Positions 1 to 7,045 of a stretch of DNA of 21,281 nucleotides are shown piece after piece. Below the pieces are notes generated by a model, which ran no database searches, had not been told where the DNA came from, and worked only from the letters and a program-made list of their open reading frames with translations. This stretch comes from Ktedonobacterales bacterium (GTDB taxonomy: Bacteria > Chloroflexota > Ktedonobacteria > Ktedonobacterales > JADMIN01), in contig JANWHL010000234.1 in the NCBI GenBank assembly GCA_025450405.1, forward strand, positions 1 to 21,281, written 5' to 3'. Numbering within the stretch: the stretch's first letter is position 1; each line of letters begins with the position of its first letter. Made by a program: the position numbers and the translations under genes.

Positions 1-2
1 CG

Positions 3-1454
3 GTGTGTGGCAATGCCTATCGCGCGGTCAATCCGATAGCGGCCGAGAATCAATGCCCCGGCACGCGGTCGTGGTATCCCGATCGTCCCGCCGGGACCGC
101 GGACGCGATTCTGGGGTTCGCGGCGCCGGCGAGCGTCAATGTCGGCGGAATGGTGCGGTTTTACATCACCACCACGGCGCCGAGTTACGTGTTCCGCGTG
201 TATCGGCTCGGGTGGGACCAGGGCCTCGGCGCGCGCCTCATGTATGCCTCGCCGTCAATACGTGGGATCGTCCAGCCCGATCCCCTTCGGGATCCCGTCA
301 CGCGTGTGGTCAGTTGCGCCAATTGGCATGACCCTGTCGCGATGCCCGTGCCCGCCACATGGGTCTCGGGCATCTATGCCGTGAAGCTCCTGACATCCAC
401 TGGCTTCGAGCACTACCTGTCGTTCGTGGTGCGCAACGACGCCAGCCGATCGCCCATCCTGTTTCAGTCGGACATCATCACCGATCAGGCGTACAATTTG
501 TGGGGTGGCTATGATCTCTATTATGGGCAGAATCCCGCTCCAAACCCTCCCCCAAGCAAACGGATCTTGTACAGTGCGCGCGCCTATGTCGTGAGTTTCG
601 ATCGCCCAACGGAGAACTTCGAGGGCCTGGGCGACGTGGTGCGCTGGGAATACGACCTGGTGCGGTGGTTGGAGCGCGGTGGGTATGATCTGACCTATAC
701 CACCGACATTGATATTGACCTCCGCGGCGACCTCATCACCAGGCATCGCTTGCTGGTGGTGGGAGGGCATGCCGAGTATTGGTCGCGGGCGATGCGCGAC
801 CACGTGACCGCCGCGCGAGATGCGGGGGTGTCGTTGGCCTTCTTCGGCGCCAACGACATCTACTGGCACGTGCGGATGCTTCCCAGCGCGCTCGGGCCCG
901 ACCGCGAAGTCGTGTGTTACAAGGTGCCCACGCTCGACCCACTCCGGACCACCGATCCCGATCAGACAACCGGGAGATGGCGCGACCGGCCGCGGCCCGA
1001 CCCCGAAAGTGCGGTGCTGGGCCAGCAATTCGCGGGCATCTTGCATGCTGATTATCCCTTGGAGCTTGCCGCGGGCGCCCAACCATTTCTCCAGGGCACG
1101 GGGCTCTCCGTGGGCAGTGTGGTGCCGGGTCTCGTCGGCGACGAGTACGACCAGGTGTATGCGAACACCGCGATACCTGCCGGGCTCGTGGTCGTGGCCG
1201 CGTCCGCGATTGACTGCAGCTCAGTGTTGGTGACCTGCCCCCCAGGCGGGAAGAACCTCGCAACGGCAACGCTCTACACCGCGCCCAGCGGCGCACACGT
1301 CTTTGACGCCGGGACCTTGGAGTGGAACTGGGGGCTCGACGACGCCGTCTTCGGCGCGGCCGGTGGCGGCCTTGCGCCGCCGAGGCATTACAGCAACCCT
1401 GGTTTCCAGCGGCTGACCGCGAATCTCCTCGCGTACCTACTATCCGTACGGTAA
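3..1454 (+). CDS. N,N-dimethylformamidase beta-subunit-like C-terminal domain protein (5' partial)
   Basis: The frame is open to the left edge, so the true start, probably with an export signal, lies outside the window; 483 codons are visible. The visible part opens with the family signature ENQCPGTRSW (residues 15-24). It continues with a beta-rich segment containing VYRLGWDQGLGARL (66-79), WVSGIYAVKL (120-129), FVVRND (141-146), QAYNLWGGYDLYY (162-174) and GGHAEYWS (254-261). This succession is typical of the dimethylformamidase large-subunit-like domain found in many secreted or uncharacterised actinobacterial and Chloroflexota proteins. Characterised dimethylformamidase is an iron enzyme that hydrolyses an amide, with tyrosine and glutamate ligands; I cannot confirm those ligands here, so the substrate is unknown. 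It ends at a TAA at 1452-1454, followed at once by the cysS promoter region. Family call fairly sure, activity unsure. Confidence 0.8.
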   Translation: MCGNAYRAVNPIAAENQCPGTRSWYPDRPAGTADAILGFAAPASVNVGGMVRFYITTTAPSYVFRVYRLGWDQGLGARLMYASPSIRGIVQPDPLRDPVTRVVSCANWHDPVAMPVPATWVSGIYAVKLLTSTGFEHYLSFVVRNDASRSPILFQSDIITDQAYNLWGGYDLYYGQNPAPNPPPSKRILYSARAYVVSFDRPTENFEGLGDVVRWEYDLVRWLERGGYDLTYTTDIDIDLRGDLITRHRLLVVGGHAEYWSRAMRDHVTAARDAGVSLAFFGANDIYWHVRMLPSALGPDREVVCYKVPTLDPLRTTDPDQTTGRWRDRPRPDPESAVLGQQFAGILHADYPLELAAGAQPFLQGTGLSVGSVVPGLVGDEYDQVYANTAIPAGLVVVAASAIDCSSVLVTCPPGGKNLATATLYTAPSGAHVFDAGTLEWNWGLDDAVFGAAGGGLAPPRHYSNPGFQRLTANLLAYLLSVR

Positions 1455-1474
1455 TCCGCGGTCCGCGCGGCGCC

Positions 1475-1503
1475 TTGACGCCACCGCGCGCAGCGGCGAT
1501 AAT
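1475..1503 (+). promoter_or_regulatory. Predicted sigma70-type promoter for the cysS-rlmB operon
   Basis: TTGACG (1475-1480) is followed by a 17-bp spacer and GATAAT (1498-1503). Each hexamer matches five of six consensus bases at the optimal spacing. It starts 20 bases after the stop of the preceding gene and points at cysS. The predicted transcript start is near 1510. It is the best-scoring promoter I found by eye in the window. Confidence 0.6.
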
Positions 1504-1567
1504 GTTCCCAATGGGCAGCGCCGCGATCGGGGATCGGGCTCGCTAGCCCGTCTGGGGTGTCGAGGTC

Positions 1568-1687
1568 ATGAGCAAATTTTGCTTTTATGCCCAATCGCCG
1601 CGCGGTGTCCCGCCTACCCACTGGTGGGTCGTGCGCGCCGCTCGCGTCCCTATGACTTCTTGCGCCTGTACTGATGCCTGCCGCTAA
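1568..1687 (+). CDS. Putative cysteine-rich leader peptide (39 codons) upstream of cysS
   Basis: ATG at 1568 opens a 39-codon frame ending in TAA at 1685-1687. Cys codons are at positions 5, 32, 34 and 38, so three of the last eight sense codons are Cys (tail MTSCACTDACR, residues 29-39). Two Trp codons are adjacent at 19-20. A weak GGGGTG (1554-1559) lies 8 nt upstream of the ATG. An internal ATG at 1652 could give just the 11-residue tail, but without a visible ribosome binding site. The last codons, including the final Cys codon, form the 5' arm of a perfect hairpin, and the next gene is cysteinyl-tRNA synthetase. Cys-rich leader peptides that sense cysteine are known in mycobacteria. By analogy this may be an attenuator peptide; translation is not shown and chance is possible. 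Confidence 0.4.
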   Translation: MSKFCFYAQSPRGVPPTHWWVVRAARVPMTSCACTDACR

Positions 1688-1714
1688 ACGCTTGAACCCA
1701 TTTGGGCGGCAGGC
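1676..1714 (+). promoter_or_regulatory. Hairpin overlapping the leader ORF stop, candidate attenuator
   Basis: The arm gcctgccgc (1676-1684) is perfectly complementary to gcggcaggc (1706-1714), leaving a 21-nt loop that contains the leader ORF's stop codon. The 5' arm coincides with the codons Ala-Cys-Arg that end the leader ORF. The 3' arm is followed by a moderately U-rich stretch (ggtatttcgccaatttctt), not a clean U-tract. A ribosome paused at the Cys codons would cover the 5' arm and block the stem. An alternative is a dispersed extragenic palindrome unrelated to cysS. Confidence 0.45.
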
Positions 1715-1877
1715 CGGTATTTCGCCAATTTCTTCCGCTGCGCTCACCCGTCGTGGCATCCGCGTGCCTGTCTCTGGGCCGCTGCCGTCGACTCCGCCTA
1801 GTCCAGGTGGCAGCCACGAGGCCACGAACGGGGAGTCTGTTCCCGAACCCTTCGTCTTCCAGCGGGGAGCACATGTC

Positions 1878-3431
1878 ATGCGCATCTACAACACCGAGTC
1901 TGGTCGCAAGGAACCGTTCGAGCCGGCGGCGCTGCCCGTCAAGATGTATGTCTGCGGCCTGACGCCGAAGAACGACCCCCATCTCGGTCATGCTCGGCTC
2001 TTCGTGGTCAACGACACCATCCGACGCTACCTGGAGTTTCGGGGCTACCCCGTGCGCTACGTTCAAAACTTCACCGATGTCGACGATAAGATCATCGCCG
2101 CGGGGCTGCGCGATGGCATACCGCCGGCTGAGGCCGCGCGCCGTTATACCGAAGGCTACTTCCGCGATATGGACGCTCTTGGCGTCCGACGCGCCGATGT
2201 CTTCACCTACGTCACCGAGTACATCCCGCGGATCATTCAGGTCGTCGAGGGCCTGATCGAACGCGGCCACGCCTATCCTCTCGATGGCGATGTCTACTTC
2301 TTTGTCCCCAGCTTCCCTCCCTATGGGCGGCTCTCAGGACGCGACGAAGATGCGATGCGCGCTGGAGCGCGCATTGATCTGGACGAGCGCAAGCGCGACC
2401 CGCGCGATTTCGCGCTGTGGAAGGCGGCCAAGCCCAATGAGCCATGGTGGGAGAGCCCGTGGGGCCGAGGGCGGCCCGGCTGGCACATTGAGTGCTCGAC
2501 GATGGCGCTCGAGACCCTCGGCGAACAAATCGACATCCATGGCGGTGCCACGGACCTGATCTTCCCGCACCACGAGAACGAGATTGCCCAGAGCGAGAGC
2601 TTTACTGGACACGTCCCGTTCGTGCGCTACTGGGCGCACACTGGTTTGCTCAGCCTTCCGGACACACAGGGCGGGGCGCCGGCCGAACCTGACGAAGCAC
2701 CAACCTCAGATGTCCCTCCAGGAGCCAATGCGGACGGCGAGCGCAAAGCGGTGAAAATGGCCCACTCGGGGGCGTTTGTCACCATCCGTTCGGTGCTGGC
2801 GTCAGCCGATGTGCCGGCGCCGGGACTGCGCACCTATCTACTTGGCCAGCATTATCGCGCGAACATGGTTTACTCGCCCGAGCAGGTCACCGCCAGTGTC
2901 CGCCGCTGGCGCCGTTGGGTTGAGACGCGGTCTAACCTGCTCCGTCTGATCGCCTGGGCGGAGCGGCACGCGATGCCCGCCGACACGGCCGCGAGTGACG
3001 AGGAGGCCCCCCTGCGTGAGCGTTTGGATGCCGCGCGTGAGCGCTTCGCGGTGGCGATGGACGACGACTTCAACACCTCGCCGGCTTTGGGTACCATCGA
3101 CGACGTGACCCATGACATCAACGACTACGCGAACGCACTCGCGGGCGACTCCGCGAGCCCACGCCAGCTCGAGACCCTGCGCGCCGCGCTCGCCACCCTG
3201 GAGGACCTTACCGGCGTGCTGGGGATTGCGCTTACGGCAGACACAGAGTCCGCGGCGCCGAACACGACCCAACGGACAGCGATCGAGGCGCTTGTGGCTG
3301 AGCGCGACGCGGCGCGCGCTGGCAAAGACTGGGCTCTGGCGGACCGCATCCGCAAGGACCTGGACCAGCGGTTTGGGGTGGTGATCAAGGACACGCCGCA
3401 GGGCGCCACGTGGTCGCTGAAGGAGGGCTGA
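1878..3431 (+). CDS. cysS: Cysteine--tRNA ligase (CysRS), class I, with variant KMSKS motif
   Basis: This cytosolic enzyme charges tRNA-Cys with cysteine (517 residues; the family is usually 450-500). The ATG at 1878 is chosen because the family begins with M-R-I-Y-N-T and GGGGAG (1863-1868) lies 9 nt upstream. The HIGH-type motif is HLGH (35-38), and QNFTDVDDKI follows. All four zinc ligands of the family can be placed: C26, C206 (WHIECS), H231 and E235 (PHHENE). WHIECS and the DIHGG motif are clear. The KMSKS loop reads KMAHS (293-297), losing the second lysine. An Ala/Pro/Asp-rich insertion of roughly 30 residues lies just before it, between GLLSL and the loop. The C-terminal helical part ends in a short DALR-like tail. 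It is the first gene of an operon with rlmB 21 nt downstream. The context and zinc site favour true CysRS over the mycothiol ligase MshC. Confidence 0.95.
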   Translation: MRIYNTESGRKEPFEPAALPVKMYVCGLTPKNDPHLGHARLFVVNDTIRRYLEFRGYPVRYVQNFTDVDDKIIAAGLRDGIPPAEAARRYTEGYFRDMDALGVRRADVFTYVTEYIPRIIQVVEGLIERGHAYPLDGDVYFFVPSFPPYGRLSGRDEDAMRAGARIDLDERKRDPRDFALWKAAKPNEPWWESPWGRGRPGWHIECSTMALETLGEQIDIHGGATDLIFPHHENEIAQSESFTGHVPFVRYWAHTGLLSLPDTQGGAPAEPDEAPTSDVPPGANADGERKAVKMAHSGAFVTIRSVLASADVPAPGLRTYLLGQHYRANMVYSPEQVTASVRRWRRWVETRSNLLRLIAWAERHAMPADTAASDEEAPLRERLDAARERFAVAMDDDFNTSPALGTIDDVTHDINDYANALAGDSASPRQLETLRAALATLEDLTGVLGIALTADTESAAPNTTQRTAIEALVAERDAARAGKDWALADRIRKDLDQRFGVVIKDTPQGATWSLKEG

Positions 3432-3452
3432 CGATGCCCGCGGAGGTGGCCC

Positions 3453-4199
3453 ATGCCTGACTATGTGTGGGGTCGCCACCCCGTGGAGGAGGCGCTGCGC
3501 TCACGGCGCCGCCTCCTCCGTCTCATCGTGGCCCAGGGCGCGCACGATTCCGCGCTGGCACCCCTGCTCGACATGGCGCGCCACGTGGGTGTGCCTATCG
3601 AGCCGAGTCCGCGGCGCCGGTTGGACGACCTGGCGCACGGGGCGAACCATCAGGGTGTGGTGGCGATGGTGGCGGCGCGGGCATATGCCTCGATGGACGA
3701 CATCCTGGCCCAAGGGGCCGCGCGCGGGTCGCCTCCGCTGGTCGTCGTTCTGGACGCCATCCAGGATGTCCAGAACCTCGGTTCATTGATCCGCACCGCC
3801 GAAGCGGTGGGCGCCGATGGGGTGGTGGTCCCAGAGCATCGCGCGGCGGGCCTCACGCCCGCCGTGGACAAGACCTCGGCGGGGGCGGTCGAGCTCCTTC
3901 CCGTAGCGCGCGTGACCAATCTGACGCGCGCGCTAGATGATCTCAAGCGCGCGGGCCTTTGGTGCGTGGGGCTGGACGGAGAGGCGCGAACGAACTACGC
4001 CGACGCGGACTTGAAAGGCCCAATCGCCCTGGTGGTCGGCAACGAGGGCAAGGGCATCAGCCGCCTGGTGCGCGAGCACTGCGACCTGCTCGTCCGCATT
4101 CCGATGTCTGGCAAGATGGAATCGCTCAACGCCGCCGTCGCCGGGTCTCTGGCGCTCTACGAGATCTGGCGCCAGCGCGGGTGGCCGGGAGCGCGCTAA
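3453..4199 (+). CDS. rlmB: 23S rRNA (guanosine-2'-O-)-methyltransferase RlmB-like, SpoU/TrmH family
   Basis: This is a 248-residue SPOUT methyltransferase using S-adenosylmethionine; the RlmB branch methylates the ribose of a 23S rRNA guanosine. The N-terminal substrate-binding domain (about 1-75) starts with the typical YVWGRHPVEEAL and includes HQGVVAMV. The SpoU domain follows with motif 1 LDAIQDVQNLGSLIRTAEA (V where Pro is usual before the Asn), motif 2 VGNEGKGISRL and motif 3 IPMSGKMESLNAAVA, which form the trefoil-knot cofactor site. The ATG at 3453 has a strong GGAGG (3442-3446) 6 nt upstream, inside the 21-nt gap after cysS, so the two genes are almost certainly cotranscribed. In Bacillus cysS and rlmB are also neighbours with mini-RNase III between them; that gene is absent here. 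The exact rRNA target is inferred. It converges on the next gene with a 23-bp gap. Confidence 0.92.
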   Translation: MPDYVWGRHPVEEALRSRRRLLRLIVAQGAHDSALAPLLDMARHVGVPIEPSPRRRLDDLAHGANHQGVVAMVAARAYASMDDILAQGAARGSPPLVVVLDAIQDVQNLGSLIRTAEAVGADGVVVPEHRAAGLTPAVDKTSAGAVELLPVARVTNLTRALDDLKRAGLWCVGLDGEARTNYADADLKGPIALVVGNEGKGISRLVREHCDLLVRIPMSGKMESLNAAVAGSLALYEIWRQRGWPGAR

Positions 4200-4222
4200 A
4201 CCGACCGTGCCAGTCACCTTCG

Positions 4223-6625
4223 TCAGCTCTTGGGGCGCGGCACTGTGAGCATGAGGTCGGCTTCGAGCACTCCGGCGTACGTGATGCTACGATGCGACTC
4301 GCTCTTGACCGCGCCGCTCGGGTGAATGGTCACAGCCGCGGGGATCTCGGTGCCCGCCTGCCGCTCGACGTAGAGAGTATACGCCGGGCTCTTCGCGCCC
4401 ACCGCCGAGGACGGTGCCGCCACATGCGGCACGTACCAGTTCAGGGTGATGGTGCCGGTGCAGTTCTCAGGGACGGTGACATAGCCACCGAACATCGTCA
4501 GGCCGGCGACATCGCTGCGATCATTGGTCGGGAAGCCGGTGTCGTCCACGGGCCATTCGACGCCGTCGCCGGTCGTCATATTCGGCCCCGGCGCATAATT
4601 TCCCTTCGGACACACCAGCGACCCATCCCCAAACATAACCGTCGGACACTTGGGGAGCTTGGCGAACTGTTTGGGTGGCTTCGTCTTGGGTTTGTCGGTG
4701 AGCGTGGGCTCCCAGCAGACGGGCTTGCCGGTGTCGAATCCGTTGGCCCACATGAGCTGGGCTTGCCGTGGGACGTAGACGCGTACGTAGTCCCGATACG
4801 TCGTGATCGAGCTGTACGCCGCGTCCGTCGGGTCAACGCTCGGGTCGTTGTTTATGGACATCGTAAAGTTGTGCGTCGCGCCGCCGGTGCTATCGAGCGT
4901 GACATCGTCGGACATGCGCACTTTCACATAGGCCGACGCCTTGGAAACGCTGACGTTGGCCTGGTCCACCATGAGACTATCCTGGCCGGGGGCCGTGGTG
5001 AGGCGCCCGGCATAGCCAAGGCCGAGCAGATACGACTCGATCTTCGGATTGGTGACGTAGATCTGAATCTCGTGGGCGTGCATGTCGCCCAGAATGGACT
5101 TCACGACCTGCGTAAGCTGGCTCATCGAGAGGTGGCGAACGCGGTCTTCGAGAAGCTTCCCCAGCTCCCCGGTGAAGCATTTGCGCGTGGTGGCCGTCTT
5201 GCTCGCGTTGTTTACGCGGCAGATCGAGTCTTCGCGGGCGATGGCCGTGAAGTTATTCTGGTAGTAGTGGATGCGCTGCTCCACATTGGCGGCGGTCACT
5301 GTCTCGCCGTAGTCCGCCATGCGAATCGGCCCGGTGATCTGAAGGATGTGGGCGATCGGGACGACCGTCAACTGGACGACGCCATCGACCTGGGTAGGTT
5401 GTCCAATGGCGCGGGCGACGTAGCGCTGATATAAGCCCATTTCCAGGTGCGCGGTCGTGGGAAAATCTGGCGAGAGATTGGCGTCGCGCAGACCCCAGTT
5501 GCCAAATGGCCACCACGAGTAGACAGGCGGTGCGGCGTTCCCCAGAGTGTTGTTGTAGACCCAGTTGACATCGCGCAAAGTAAACGGGGACACCCGGCCA
5601 CCGTTCAACGTGAGCACTCCGAAGTCGCCCGTGAAACCGCCGGTGGGCCGGAGCTCGGCGCGGTCCATCGTCTGAATGAGAAAGTGGCGTGGTTGACCAA
5701 CACCCACCAGCCAGGTGGCCATGTCGAACAACGCCGGCACCTGCGTCAGGATCGACCGCGCTTGGCCGATCTCGCCGGTGAGCTTCACGAATTCGGCGCG
5801 CTGGCAGGCACTCACGGGAAGCTGGCTGGGCTGGACCTGACCTGAGTGCCGCTGGATGTCGCCCAGCAGGGTCGTAGACGTGATGATGGCGCCACGTAGC
5901 TGCGCCGCCTCTTTGGCGGTGATGAGCGGTTGTGAGCTGTCGGCGAGGGCGCCGTTGTGCAGCCGGGTGAGCAAGGGCGTTGCGGCCACCGTGAGGTCAT
6001 AGCCAACTGTGGCCGCGTCGTCGCCAATATAGACGAGCTGGCGCACGGTAGACATGGTACCGCGCAGGCTTGGGACATCGCCCGCGATGGAGAGGGTGGG
6101 GTTGGGCACGTCAAGGAGGCCGGCGAGCTGTTGAAACTCGCTGCGTGCGGTGGCAAACTCACGCTGGGCGGTGGCGAGTTGCTGAGGATCTGGTACCTTG
6201 AGCCCGGAGACGCTGCCACTCCCCGCGCTGCCGGTGCTCGCGGCCGGCGCTTTCGATCCCGCTTGCGGCTTGGTGCTGGATGGCTGGGGCGTCGCGGTCC
6301 CGGCGACGACACAGGATCCGCCACTCGTGGCGCCGCTGTCTGCTGTGGGTGGCATCAGCGCGTCTTTGCCCGCGAGGAGGTGCGTAATGGCGTCCTGGCC
6401 CAGCGTGCGCAGTTGGCGATAATCCTGATAGGCCGAGGCGGCCGCCAGCAGCGGGGTCGCCAGCGCCCCGATCAACAGGGCCAGGGTGAGGACGCGTCGC
6501 AGAGGATGCACGCCGCTGAACCGCGCCAGGAATGCGGACAGGTCCCACCGTTGGTTGAAGTCCAAACCGCCCAGACGCACCGACCGCCTCCTGACGGCGG
6601 TCCGCTCGCCACTCCATCCCCCCAT
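4223..6625 (-). CDS. DUF4012 domain membrane-anchored protein (paralogue A)
   Basis: This is an 800-residue protein of unknown function. The start at 6625 is chosen because GGAGGT (complement of 6632-6637) lies 6 nt upstream and because the paralogue upstream begins with the same MGG. In-frame ATGs as far as 6721 are possible but lack such a site. After a basic N-terminus comes one transmembrane segment (about 45-65), then a Ser/Pro/Ala/Gly linker (about 95-145) and a large extracytoplasmic part. The DUF4012 hallmark RPTGGFTGDFGVL is at about 326-338, followed by GGRV. A later region carries paired cysteines (PVCW, KCP, VCPKGNY), a Lys/Pro-rich stretch and TITLNWYVPHV near the C-terminus. The topology suggests an envelope protein, perhaps linked to surface polymers; that is inference. 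It lies downstream of paralogue B on the same strand, 420 bp away. Confidence 0.85.
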   Translation of the reverse strand: MGGWSGERTAVRRRSVRLGGLDFNQRWDLSAFLARFSGVHPLRRVLTLALLIGALATPLLAAASAYQDYRQLRTLGQDAITHLLAGKDALMPPTADSGATSGGSCVVAGTATPQPSSTKPQAGSKAPAASTGSAGSGSVSGLKVPDPQQLATAQREFATARSEFQQLAGLLDVPNPTLSIAGDVPSLRGTMSTVRQLVYIGDDAATVGYDLTVAATPLLTRLHNGALADSSQPLITAKEAAQLRGAIITSTTLLGDIQRHSGQVQPSQLPVSACQRAEFVKLTGEIGQARSILTQVPALFDMATWLVGVGQPRHFLIQTMDRAELRPTGGFTGDFGVLTLNGGRVSPFTLRDVNWVYNNTLGNAAPPVYSWWPFGNWGLRDANLSPDFPTTAHLEMGLYQRYVARAIGQPTQVDGVVQLTVVPIAHILQITGPIRMADYGETVTAANVEQRIHYYQNNFTAIAREDSICRVNNASKTATTRKCFTGELGKLLEDRVRHLSMSQLTQVVKSILGDMHAHEIQIYVTNPKIESYLLGLGYAGRLTTAPGQDSLMVDQANVSVSKASAYVKVRMSDDVTLDSTGGATHNFTMSINNDPSVDPTDAAYSSITTYRDYVRVYVPRQAQLMWANGFDTGKPVCWEPTLTDKPKTKPPKQFAKLPKCPTVMFGDGSLVCPKGNYAPGPNMTTGDGVEWPVDDTGFPTNDRSDVAGLTMFGGYVTVPENCTGTITLNWYVPHVAAPSSAVGAKSPAYTLYVERQAGTEIPAAVTIHPSGAVKSESHRSITYAGVLEADLMLTVPRPKS

Positions 6626-7045
6626 GCCCCGACCTCCAGCTCCTGGGCGCACTTTGGGTCGCCGCGCCATCGGCACGGCATGACCGGCGGGCGCGGCCAT
6701 GCGCCTGATCGCCGGTATCACCTACCGGCCGCCGAGTCCCGGCGAGCGATAGTAACCCGTTTACTTGACGGTTGATGAGGTACTCTGGTCACTTCAGCAA
6801 CATACCGCGAGGTAGAAGCGCGCGCGGAGGGCGGAGGACTCGCGGCGTGTACGCCAGGTTGGTCGCGCCTTTCGCACGGCCCATGCCAGGTCCGGGTCCG
6901 CTGCCCCCTACAGCGCGGTCACATCGCCAATCGCGCTACTCCAAGGTGTTCGATTCGCCCACGAGTCTGGGTGAATCACCTCGGCGGCGGTCAACCGCGC
7001 GACAGCGCCCTGGGGAACGCCGCGCGCGGCATCCTCCCATATCAC
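6626..7045 (-). other. Spacer between the two DUF4012 genes (420 bases)
   Basis: I see no gene here on either strand. Next to paralogue A is its ribosome binding site (6632-6637, read on the minus strand). A short inverted repeat agtaa/ttact (6751-6765) lies in an AT-richer patch, and a 12-bp self-complementary gccgcgcgcggc sits at 7019-7030 just after the stop of paralogue B. No convincing promoter or T-tract terminator was found. The length suggests paralogue A may have its own promoter. Confidence 0.4.

Larger units (their letters stand above)
1455..1877 (+). other. cysS leader region (423 bases without a conventional gene)
   Basis: This gap between the dimethylformamidase-like gene and cysS holds a sigma70-type promoter (1475-1503), a 39-codon ORF rich in cysteine codons near its end (1568-1687), a perfect 9-bp-stem hairpin over that ORF's last codons (1676-1714), a smaller hairpin (1535-1550, stem cgggct/agcccg) and an AT-rich patch around 1571-1587. 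The predicted transcript start near 1510 would give cysS a leader of about 370 nt, unusually long for a housekeeping gene and suggestive of leader-based control. An in-frame upstream extension of cysS exists from 1674 but has no family similarity. Confidence 0.6.

Noticed and set aside
1620..1652. T-box riboswitch in the cysS leader (ggtgggtcgtgcgcg ... cgtccct resembles the T-box and terminator words)
   Set aside because: The invariant ggtggnaccgcg is not matched, and I could not find the usual stem I motifs. The resemblance is limited to common GC-rich words. A covariance-model search would settle it.
1674..1877. In-frame 68-codon N-terminal extension of cysS
   Set aside because: CysRS proteins begin at the MRIYN position. 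The extension has no family similarity and the ribosome binding site sits before 1878.
7019..7030. Terminator at gccgcgcgcggc after DUF4012 paralogue B
   Set aside because: The self-complementary word leaves no loop and no T-tract follows. Such words are frequent at this GC content.
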